Shown in pieces: positions 1-5,817 of a stretch of 12,414 nt of DNA. A model generated the notes under the pieces. The model saw only the letters and a list, made by a program, of their open reading frames with translations, did not search any database and was not told the origin of the DNA. Positions within the stretch are counted from its first letter, which is position 1, and each line of letters starts with the position of its first letter. The position numbers and the translations under genes are program-made. Source of the DNA: a bacterium (GTDB lineage Bacteria; Electryoneota; Electryoneia; Electryoneales; Electryoneaceae); the NCBI GenBank assembly GCA_028278125.1, contig JANQEY010000238.1, forward strand, positions 1-12,414, read 5' to 3'.

Positions 1-573
1 TGCTGCCTGAATATGTGCGGTGCTGTTCACTGTAGCGATATTGCAATCTTGGGAATTCATACCGGTTTACCACGGATTGACCATGAAAACCTAGGCAAGA
101 TGTGCGAAATTCCCAGCTTATCTGCTTCTTGTCCTACAGCTGCGATTCGCCCTGCCACGGTTGATGGTAATCCTTCTGTTGAACTAATCGAAGAACAGTG
201 CATGTTCTGTGCGAACTGCTTCACAGTTTGCCCGGCAATGCCACTGGCTGATCCGCAAGCTGACGGTATCTCAATCTGGGTCGGCGGTAAAGTTTCCAAT
301 GCCCGCAGCGAACCAATGTTCTCGAAGCTTGCGATTCCATTTCTCCCGAATAATCCACCGCGCTGGCCTGAAGTTACAGACGCTATCCGCAAGATCGTCG
401 AAGTATGGGCTGAAAACGCACGGCCTTACGAACGTCTTGGCGAGTGGGTTGACAGGGTAGGTTGGCCACGTTTCTTCAAACTTACCGGTATTGATTTTGA
501 GAAAGAACATGTTGACGATTTCAAATATGCCGGACTCAGCTACAAACGTAGTGCCCATTTAACCCACGAATAG
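1..573 (+). CDS. dsrB: Dissimilatory sulfite reductase beta subunit DsrB (C-terminal part, 5' end outside window)
   Basis: DsrB pairs with DsrA in the cytoplasmic alpha2beta2 sirohaem enzyme that reduces sulfite, with the sulfur passed to DsrC. The frame is open from base 1, giving 190 codons, so the N-terminal half is missing. The fragment opens with Cys-Cys-x3-Cys (fragment residues 1, 2 and 6) followed by GAVHCSDIAI, the family motif that ligates the [4Fe-4S] cluster coupled to sirohaem. The inserted ferredoxin domain follows: CPTAAI at Cys44, then CxxCxxCxxxCP at residues 67, 70, 73 and 77. The C-terminal stretch PPRWP, EVWAENA and WVDRVGWPRFFKLTG matches my recollection of bacterial DsrB. 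The gene ends in two tandem in-frame stops (TAG TGA, 571-576). dsrA is presumably just upstream. Whether this is a reductive or oxidative type DsrB needs phylogeny. Confidence 0.97.
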   Translation, partial: CCLNMCGAVHCSDIAILGIHTGLPRIDHENLGKMCEIPSLSASCPTAAIRPATVDGNPSVELIEEQCMFCANCFTVCPAMPLADPQADGISIWVGGKVSNARSEPMFSKLAIPFLPNNPPRWPEVTDAIRKIVEVWAENARPYERLGEWVDRVGWPRFFKLTGIDFEKEHVDDFKYAGLSYKRSAHLTHE

Positions 574-585
574 TGAGGTGTTGCC

Positions 586-837
586 ATGGCGATGACAGTA
601 CCAGAGATCGCTGATATCATGTATAAAATGGTCGAAGAAGCCCAACAGTTGCAGAAAAAACTGAAACCAGGCGATTTGACCAAGAATATTCTCCAGGCGT
701 ATGAAGAAGAAGGCGTCGATAAAAAAATGTGTAAAGCTGCCATTAAGGAATTAGTGAATAATGGTCGTTGTGTCTACACATATTTCGGTGGCAGTTTCAT
801 TGAAATACCTCGTAAAGAAGGTGCTTCAAACGACTGA
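586..837 (+). CDS. dsrD: DsrD, winged-helix activator of DsrAB
   Basis: This 83-residue cytoplasmic protein fits the DsrD family in length, in position directly after dsrB, and in fold pattern. Helices (roughly residues 5-25, 31-42 and 45-59) are followed by a short beta wing at RCVYTYFGGSFIEIP (61-75), the expected winged-helix layout. DsrD from sulfate reducers has been shown to stimulate sulfite reduction by DsrAB allosterically; older work proposed DNA binding. The N-terminus is slightly longer than the roughly 78-residue Desulfovibrio protein. The ATG at 586 is chosen because GAGGTG (575-580) lies five bases upstream; a second ATG at 592 is less well spaced. Only 12 bases separate it from dsrB, so the two are surely cotranscribed. 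Sequence identity to Desulfovibrio DsrD looks low by eye, so the call rests on context as well as pattern. Confidence 0.88.
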   Translation: MAMTVPEIADIMYKMVEEAQQLQKKLKPGDLTKNILQAYEEEGVDKKMCKAAIKELVNNGRCVYTYFGGSFIEIPRKEGASND

Positions 838-873
838 TTCATACAGAATTTCTGAGAGAAAATAATCGTTCTT

Positions 874-927
874 CAGATGTGATCGTCTTCCGCTTGAACT
901 ATCCGGTTCAAGCGGTTGACACATCTG
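874..927 (+). promoter_or_regulatory. Two-part inverted repeat (long hairpin) after dsrD
   Basis: A perfect 10-bp inverted repeat, CCGCTTGAAC (890-899) and GTTCAAGCGG (906-915), has a six-base loop. It is nested inside a second perfect 8-bp repeat, CAGATGTG (874-881) and CACATCTG (920-927), with an asymmetric internal loop between the two stems. Such a structure could protect the dsrABD 3' end from exonucleases or attenuate transcription. A short T4 run follows at 928-931, but it overlaps the next repeat and is too short to call a terminator confidently. The pairings are read directly; the function is inferred. Confidence 0.6.
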
Positions 928-973
928 TTTTCCGGCAAGGGGGGGCGAAAACCATTAAACTTCCGGAAAACAG
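925..973 (+). promoter_or_regulatory. Second inverted repeat between dsrD and dsrL, with a G7 run in the loop
   Basis: CTGTTTTCCGG (925-935) is perfectly complementary to CCGGAAAACAG (963-973), an 11-bp stem. A few more pairs are possible inside (937-939 with 960-962 around a one-base bulge). The loop holds a run of seven G (939-945). Its left arm shares three bases (925-927) with the outer stem of the preceding hairpin, so the two outer stems compete. No T-run follows, so it is not an intrinsic terminator. The remaining intergenic sequence up to the next start (974-1023) shows only the ribosome binding site GAGGA at 1011-1015. Confidence 0.55.
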
Positions 974-1023
974 GTAGATCCCATCGAAAGAAGCCTGATA
1001 TTAACTAAATGAGGAAATGAATC

Positions 1024-2763
1024 ATGCCTATCGGGCGAGCAAAAAAGAAAAAATTGAAAGCAAAAAGCCTTGGATCCGGAGGTGCTGGTGGATCCTCGCG
1101 CGAGATGTCCGATCTTCGGCCCGAACATGTGGAAAAAACCGCGCCGTGTATGAAGGGATGCCCCCAGGGAACGGACGTCCGTGATGCTATCAATATTATC
1201 AACCTCCACGAGAAACAGGGAATTACACTCGAGGAATCATTTACCCAGGCTTGGGAAAAATGGACGGAAGTAAATCCTCTTCCGGCAGTACTCGGACGTG
1301 TATGCCCGCATCCGTGTGAAGGTGAATGTAATCGTAAATTAAAAACGAACGATACCGCAGTCTCCATTAACCAGATCGAAAGGTTTATCGGTGACTGGGG
1401 AATTAAGAACAATCTCACCCTGAAAAAGGCTGATGATGCTGAAGATCGTTCGGAAAAGGTCGCAATTATCGGTTCCGGTCCTGCAGGACTTGGATGCGCA
1501 TATCACTTGGCGAAAAAAGGCTACAAGGTAAAGATATTCGAAGCTTTCTCCGAACCGGGTGGAATGCTTCGCTACGGTATCCCGGCCTATCGTCTGCCAC
1601 GCGATATATTAAGTGGTGAAATCCAGCGTATTCTCGATCTAGGTGTCGAACTCGAAACAAAAGTAACCGTCGGTAAGGATATTCCTTACGAAAAAGTTTC
1701 CAGTGAATTTGATGCTGTATTTGTCGGCATAGGTGCTCACAAGGGCAAAATGCTGGGAGTTCCCGGTGAAGACGCAGCCAATGTGTTTACCGGAGCAGAG
1801 TTCCTGAATATGGTTAATTCCGGCCAACCACCGGAAATTGGCGACAAGGTAGCTGTTGTCGGTGGTGGTGACTCCGCTATGGATGCAGCTCGCGTGGCAT
1901 TACGTATGGGTGCTGATGTTACAGTTGTTTACCGCCGTACACGGAACGAAATGCCCGCAATTGAAGAAGATATCGTCGGTGCCGAAGATGAAGGAATTAA
2001 ATTCCATTTCCTCTGTACACCGGTTGAAATCTTCACGGAAGGTGATAAAGCAACCAGGATTAAATGCCAGAAAATGGAACTGGGTGAACCTGACGATTCA
2101 GGCAGACGTCGCCCGGTACCGATTGAAGAGTATTTCGAACTGGATATCACCTGTCTGATCCCATCAATCAGCCAGGAACCGGATTTTGAAGGGCTTGAAC
2201 CTCTCAAAGCCGGTCCACGGGAATGGGTACATGCCGATGACTTTATGCAGTCAAAGGACGTGGACATTGAGTTTCTCGCAGGTGGAGATGTTCTCGATCT
2301 CGGCCTGGTGACGATCGCTCTGTACCAGGGACGTCGTGCGGCTGACACTATTCATGCCCGTTTCAGGAACCAGCCTATTGAAATCCCGGAGCTGCCCCCG
2401 GTAATAGTCCCGAAAACCTGGACTGATCCGGATGACGGCACTGAACGTCATAACCTGCTCCTCGATTACTTTGAGCAGAAAGACCGTGTGACAAAACATG
2501 ATCTTCCTGTTGATCAGAGATTCACCGACATTGAACGCGAAATTGCTGAGACGATCACTTCAGACGAACTGGTCGCTGAAGTGAACAGGTGTATGAGCTG
2601 CGGTATGTGTATAGAATGCGGCCAGTGCTGGACCTATTGCCAGGACAGTTGCGTTATCAAACCGCTGAAACCGGGTGAGCAATACAAGTTCAAGCTGGAA
2701 ACCTGCAAAGGCTGTAAAAAATGTGAAGAAGTCTGCCCCTGTGGGTATATAGATATGAAGTAA
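1024..2763 (+). CDS. dsrL: DsrL-type NAD(P)H:acceptor oxidoreductase (GltD-like iron-sulfur flavoprotein)
   Basis: This 579-residue cytoplasmic protein has the DsrL architecture. A GltD-like N-terminal iron-sulfur region carries Cys42, 46, 94, 98 and 102. An FAD-binding Rossmann fold follows with GSGPAGLG (150-157) and EPGGMLRYGIP (177-187), then an NAD(P)H-binding fold with GGGDSAMDAAR (280-290) and YRRTRNEMPA (303-312), and a second FAD motif AGGDVLDLGLVTIA (419-432). The C-terminal ferredoxin region has Cys523, 526, 529, 532, 535, 539 and 543, and Cys561, 564, 567, 571 and 573. In Allochromatium, DsrL binds DsrAB and exchanges electrons with NADH. The arginines after YRR suggest NADPH use here, as in GltD, but this is inference. 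The lysine-rich N-terminal tail (KKKKLKAK, 7-14) precedes the first cluster. The start is supported by GAGGA at 1011-1015. Position between dsrD and dsrC supports DsrL over SfrB or GltD. Confidence 0.9.
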   Translation: MPIGRAKKKKLKAKSLGSGGAGGSSREMSDLRPEHVEKTAPCMKGCPQGTDVRDAINIINLHEKQGITLEESFTQAWEKWTEVNPLPAVLGRVCPHPCEGECNRKLKTNDTAVSINQIERFIGDWGIKNNLTLKKADDAEDRSEKVAIIGSGPAGLGCAYHLAKKGYKVKIFEAFSEPGGMLRYGIPAYRLPRDILSGEIQRILDLGVELETKVTVGKDIPYEKVSSEFDAVFVGIGAHKGKMLGVPGEDAANVFTGAEFLNMVNSGQPPEIGDKVAVVGGGDSAMDAARVALRMGADVTVVYRRTRNEMPAIEEDIVGAEDEGIKFHFLCTPVEIFTEGDKATRIKCQKMELGEPDDSGRRRPVPIEEYFELDITCLIPSISQEPDFEGLEPLKAGPREWVHADDFMQSKDVDIEFLAGGDVLDLGLVTIALYQGRRAADTIHARFRNQPIEIPELPPVIVPKTWTDPDDGTERHNLLLDYFEQKDRVTKHDLPVDQRFTDIEREIAETITSDELVAEVNRCMSCGMCIECGQCWTYCQDSCVIKPLKPGEQYKFKLETCKGCKKCEEVCPCGYIDMK

Positions 2764-2822
2764 TTCAAGTTAATTAACAATACACATTCACGTAGAACGT
2801 GTTACAACAAGAGGGCTAAATC

Positions 2823-3140
2823 ATGCCAGATTTTGAGTACAACGGAAAATCGGTTGAGGTGGATGAGGATGGATTCATCCAGGAACCGGATCAGTGGAAC
2901 GAAGAACTTGCAAAAGCATTAGCCGGAACCGAAGGTGTGACCGATATGTCGGAAGAGCACTGGAAGCTGGTAAATTATCTTCGTGACTACTACCATCAGT
3001 TCGGTATTGCACCGATGGTACGTAAGCTTTGTAAGGAAACCGGAATTCCTCTCAAGCGCGTTTATGAACTGTATCCTTCAGGACCTGCAAAGGGTGCCTG
3101 TAAGGTTGCCGGCCTGCCTAAACCAACTGGTTGTGTGTAG
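2823..3140 (+). CDS. dsrC: DsrC, sulfur-carrier protein of dissimilatory sulfite reduction
   Basis: This 105-residue protein is the physiological partner of DsrAB. Its flexible C-terminal arm enters the sirohaem site and leaves with a trisulfide, which DsrMKJOP is thought to reduce. Both functional cysteines are present in the arm GACKVAGLPKPTGCV: Cys93 and the penultimate Cys104, ten residues apart, which separates true DsrC from TusE-like and RspA-like relatives. The segment TGIPLKRVYELYPSGP (74-88) lacks the short insertion that I recall in Allochromatium DsrC and resembles the Desulfovibrio form, hinting at reductive metabolism. An extra Cys70 is present. A GAGGG ribosome binding site (2811-2815) precedes the start by seven bases. 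In the 59-base gap from dsrL there is a small CACGT-3-ACGTG inverted repeat (2789-2801) of doubtful meaning. dsrN follows 12 bases after the stop. Confidence 0.98.
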   Translation: MPDFEYNGKSVEVDEDGFIQEPDQWNEELAKALAGTEGVTDMSEEHWKLVNYLRDYYHQFGIAPMVRKLCKETGIPLKRVYELYPSGPAKGACKVAGLPKPTGCV

Positions 3141-3152
3141 GTTATAGTTCTG

Positions 3153-4559
3153 ATGTCGTGTCCTGGTGTGGCGGTGGCCGGCTTGAGCGGCGACGGTGGA
3201 AAAACACTTGTCGCCCTCGGGCTGGTCGCCGCCTGGACACATATGGGGAGAAAGGTAGCACCCTATAAAAAAGGCCCCGACTACATTGACGCTGCCTGGC
3301 TCACCATCGCCGCGAATAATACATGTCGCAATCTTGATACATTTTTAATGACCCCAAATGTTATCAAGGCAACATGGAACAAAGTAAATGTTAATTCAGA
3401 CATTGCCCTGGTTGAGGGCAATCGAGGGCTCTTTGACGGTATGGATTCTCAGGGAAGCCACAGCACCGCCAGTCTTGCCGCGCTTCTCAAAACACCTGTC
3501 ATCCTGGTGATCGATGTAACTAAAATGACCAGGACTGCTGCCGCGATTGTTCTTGGTGCTAAAACACTTCAGAACAATGTTGATTTAGCGGGAGTGGTTC
3601 TAAACCGTGTTGGCGGGGAACGTCATGAAGCGGTTGTCAGGGAATCGATAGAAACCGAAACCGGTGTGCCAGTTATTGGCGCCATTCCAAAGATTCAAAG
3701 TGATAAAATGATCCCGGGGCGGCACCTGGGACTGGTAACTACTGATGAGTTTCCCTTTGTTGACAAAATTATTTCCAATGCACGAGAAGCAATTGAAAAC
3801 TACCTGGATCTCGATCTACTTGATGAATTGATAAATAAACGCTCGGTAGATGAAAAGGATGATTTAATCACGAGGGAGCGCGACCTAAGCGAGAGTGAAC
3901 AGGAATTAAATATCGGGATAGTGCGTGATCGGGCGTTTCCGTTCTATTACCCCGAAAATATTGAATCACTCGAAAACTCGAACACGAAAGTTATAGAGAT
4001 AAGTGCCCTGGAGGGGAGATTACTGCCGGATAATCTGCATGCATTATATTTGGGTGGTGGATTCCCGGAAACACATGCTGCAAAATTATCTGAGAACCGA
4101 CAGTTCCTGGATTCTTTGAAAAATGCCGCTGATAACGGTTTACCGATATATGCAGAATGCGGTGGTTTGATGTTGTTGAGCAGATCTTTCGAATACGAGG
4201 GGAAAAATTACCCGATGGCGGGGATTATCCCTGCTGAATTGTCCTGGTCAAAAAAACCATCGGGGCACGGATATACAATTGGTATTGTGGATAGGGAGAA
4301 TCCTTTTTACAAGGTCGGTACCGAAATCCGGGGACATGAATTTCATTATTCGAGAATAAAAATCCTCGATGAAGACCATAATGATTCAACTGTGGTTTCC
4401 ATGGAACGGGGTAAAGGTGTTGGTGAATCACGGGAAGGATTTTTATTCAACAACGTACTGGCACTCTATACACACGTGCATGCTGCAGGATTGCCGCAGT
4501 GGACTGAAGGATTAGTGAACGCCGCTCAAAACTATAAGAGCCTTTCAGACCGGATTTGA
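3153..4559 (+). CDS. dsrN: DsrN, CbiA/CobB-like glutamine-dependent amidotransferase
   Basis: DsrN is related to cobyrinic acid a,c-diamide synthase and is proposed to amidate sirohaem for DsrAB; the 468 residues fit the family. The ATP-binding domain is N-terminal: GLSGDGGKT (10-18) is its P-loop, in which the usual SGxGKT of CbiA reads GDGGKT. YKKGPDYIDAAW (38-49) and EGNRGLFDGMD (88-98) follow. The class I glutamine amidotransferase domain is C-terminal, with LYLGGGFPE (298-306), nucleophile Cys336 in YAECGGLM, and GHEFHYS (394-400). A histidine-rich end, YTHVHAAG (439-446), is where the catalytic His of the family lies. No clear ribosome binding site precedes ATG 3153, so translation may be coupled to dsrC 12 bases upstream. 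A genuine cobalamin CbiA is possible in principle, but the setting inside a dsr operon argues for DsrN. Confidence 0.92.
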   Translation: MSCPGVAVAGLSGDGGKTLVALGLVAAWTHMGRKVAPYKKGPDYIDAAWLTIAANNTCRNLDTFLMTPNVIKATWNKVNVNSDIALVEGNRGLFDGMDSQGSHSTASLAALLKTPVILVIDVTKMTRTAAAIVLGAKTLQNNVDLAGVVLNRVGGERHEAVVRESIETETGVPVIGAIPKIQSDKMIPGRHLGLVTTDEFPFVDKIISNAREAIENYLDLDLLDELINKRSVDEKDDLITRERDLSESEQELNIGIVRDRAFPFYYPENIESLENSNTKVIEISALEGRLLPDNLHALYLGGGFPETHAAKLSENRQFLDSLKNAADNGLPIYAECGGLMLLSRSFEYEGKNYPMAGIIPAELSWSKKPSGHGYTIGIVDRENPFYKVGTEIRGHEFHYSRIKILDEDHNDSTVVSMERGKGVGESREGFLFNNVLALYTHVHAAGLPQWTEGLVNAAQNYKSLSDRI

Positions 4560-4600
4560 ACTACTGACTTAAGATATTTTTATATTCATTTGATTTTTAT

Positions 4601-4605
4601 GGAGG
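4601..4605 (+). promoter_or_regulatory. Ribosome binding site fixing the TPR protein start
   Basis: GGAGG lies five bases before the ATG at 4611. The in-frame upstream candidates TTG (4590) and ATG (4599) would place this motif inside or in front of the coding region without a usable site of their own, so 4611 is preferred. Confidence 0.8.
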
Positions 4606-4610
4606 ATAAG

Positions 4611-5153
4611 ATGGCGATAAAAATGCCATCTCAAGAACAGGTAAACCAGGCACAGGCTTCACTGGAATACCAGTCGCAGGTAGACAGATACGGACAGATG
4701 ATAGACGCTGGACAAGGCACTCCGGTATTATGGTACAACCTGGGAGTTGCATACCTGGGACTCCAGAATTGGAAGGAAGCTGAAGATGCCTTTGAACATG
4801 CAATAAAAGATGCCCCGGAAATGATGGAGGCTTTTGTTAATCATGGTGCTGCATGTTTCCAGCTTGGCAAATACGAACATGCAGTTACCAGTTTAAAGAA
4901 AGCCCTGGAATTAAAACCGGATTTTCTACCAGCGCAGGCAAACCTTGGTGTAGCTTTGATGAGGCTGGGACGTCACCAGGAATCAATCGAATCGATGGAA
5001 AAAGTCATCAAGATAGAACCGAATTATCCATCGGCTCTTGGCGCCCTGGCACTTTGCCATCAGGCTATGGGGAATGAGGAAAAAGCTGAGGAGTATAAAA
5101 AAACGGCTTTAGAAGCTGGTGTGAAATTTTCCAACAACTCGTCAGATAAGTAA
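4611..5153 (+). CDS. Small TPR-repeat protein embedded in the dsr operon
   Basis: This 180-residue soluble protein consists of an N-terminal helical, Gln-rich segment (about residues 7-35) and roughly four tetratricopeptide repeats. Repeat 1 spans about 38-71 (WYNLGVAYLGLQNWKEAEDA), repeat 2 72-105 (NHGAACFQLGKYEHAVTSL), repeat 3 106-139 (ANLGVALMRLGRHQESIESM) and repeat 4 140-173 (LGALALCHQAMGNEEKAEEY). Each carries the expected small-residue and aromatic positions and ends in an acidic/Pro turn. No signal peptide or membrane segment is seen, so it should be cytoplasmic. TPR proteins act as protein-protein scaffolds or assembly factors; helping assemble DsrMKJOP or holding DsrC or DsrL near DsrAB is plausible but unproven. 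It lies 51 bases after dsrN and 88 before the next gene, same strand. I know of no established dsr gene name for it. Confidence 0.88.
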   Translation: MAIKMPSQEQVNQAQASLEYQSQVDRYGQMIDAGQGTPVLWYNLGVAYLGLQNWKEAEDAFEHAIKDAPEMMEAFVNHGAACFQLGKYEHAVTSLKKALELKPDFLPAQANLGVALMRLGRHQESIESMEKVIKIEPNYPSALGALALCHQAMGNEEKAEEYKKTALEAGVKFSNNSSDK

Positions 5154-5241
5154 TTAATATATCGGGTATAATTTTACAGTTCATTCTTGAAAGTATTTTT
5201 CATTCAAATCGGTTTTTAAACGGGATGTTTTGAGCTAATCC
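5154..5241 (+). promoter_or_regulatory. AT-rich gap with a possible weak internal promoter
   Basis: This 88-base gap is the longest within the second half of the operon. It contains TATAAT at 5167-5172, a perfect -10 consensus, but no convincing -35 at 16-18 bases upstream. TTTACA at 5173-5178 followed by TATTTT at 5194-5199 is a second, poorly spaced pair (15 bases). An internal promoter for the dsrT-like/dsrMKJOP part is conceivable. In such AT-rich sequence chance matches are common, so this is a weak call. Confidence 0.2.
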
Positions 5242-5787
5242 ATGAATATCAAAGATTTGCTAAGTAAGAATCGAGATAATATCCTGGAAAAATGGATTGA
5301 TTCAATCCTGCAATCATACCCGAAGGATTCGTCTGTATTCTTTAAACACAAAAAGAATCAATTTGACAACCCTATTGGAACAACCCTTAAGACCGAACTG
5401 CCGAAAATTGTTGATTCGCTTATAGCAGTTCCGCAACCGGACGAGATTGAAAAATCACTGGATGAAATAATAAGGATAAGAGCTGTCCAGGAATTTTCTC
5501 CCGCTCAAGCTGTCGGTTTTCTCTTCAGCTTAAAGACAATTGTCCGCGATGTGCTAAAAGAACAACAGGAACATATTACGTCCGGACTCGATCTCGACAA
5601 GGTTGATTTCAAGATAGACCAGTTGGTTCTACTCGCTTTTAATATTTTTATGCAACGTCGTGAAAAAATGTACGAACTCAGGCTGAACGCATTAAAAAGA
5701 GAAACATATCTGTTTGATAGATTAAGAGATAAGAAAAATATTCAGAATATGGGACAGGTCATGGAGGATGATGATGCAAAAAACTAA
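5242..5787 (+). CDS. RsbRD N-terminal-domain protein, candidate DsrT
   Basis: This 181-residue helical, soluble protein matches the RsbRD N-terminal domain family (RsbT co-antagonist type). Conserved features are WIDSILQSYP (18-27), FDNPIGTTLKTELPKIVDSL (41-60) and IRIRAVQEFSPAQAVGFLF (77-95). The C-terminal third (about 105-165) is a long charged helical region, possibly coiled coil, and the tail is acidic. Genes with this domain commonly sit directly before dsrM, and I believe this is the family described as DsrT in green sulfur bacteria and sulfate reducers. I leave the symbol open because that equivalence is from memory. There is no STAS domain or kinase, so classic stressosome signalling is unlikely. 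The function is unknown; a role in assembling or regulating DsrMKJOP is inferred from position. Start ATG 5242 has only a weak ribosome binding site. Confidence 0.82.
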   Translation: MNIKDLLSKNRDNILEKWIDSILQSYPKDSSVFFKHKKNQFDNPIGTTLKTELPKIVDSLIAVPQPDEIEKSLDEIIRIRAVQEFSPAQAVGFLFSLKTIVRDVLKEQQEHITSGLDLDKVDFKIDQLVLLAFNIFMQRREKMYELRLNALKRETYLFDRLRDKKNIQNMGQVMEDDDAKN

Positions 5788-5800
5788 GGTACTGTGTCGG

Positions 5801-5808
5801 AAAGGAGG
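5801..5808 (+). promoter_or_regulatory. Ribosome binding site fixing the dsrM start
   Basis: AAAGGAGG ends nine bases before ATG 5818. An in-frame GTG at 5794 lies upstream of this motif and would add eight polar residues before the first membrane helix. The motif therefore favours the ATG at 5818. Confidence 0.8.
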
Positions 5809-5817
5809 ATCTGCCGC

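Noticed and set aside
916..944. TTGACA (916-921) as a -35 box for a promoter in front of dsrL
   Set aside because: At 17 bases downstream the -10 position falls in the G7 run, with no TATAAT-like element, and the hexamer lies within the inverted repeat, so it is most likely a chance match.
955..1418. Reverse-strand open frames opposite the start of dsrL
   Set aside because: They lie antisense to a well-supported coding sequence, lack recognisable motifs and have unconvincing residue composition; they are shadows of dsrL.
2789..2801. Small inverted repeat CACGT-3-ACGTG between dsrL and dsrC as an operator or terminator
   Set aside because: A five-base stem without a T-run is too weak for a terminator, and one short palindrome is expected by chance.
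5186..5207. Loose TTGAA...TTCAA repeat before the dsrT-like gene as a terminator
   Set aside because: The stem is five A/T-rich pairs around a long loop, with no GC-rich core, so it would not terminate transcription.
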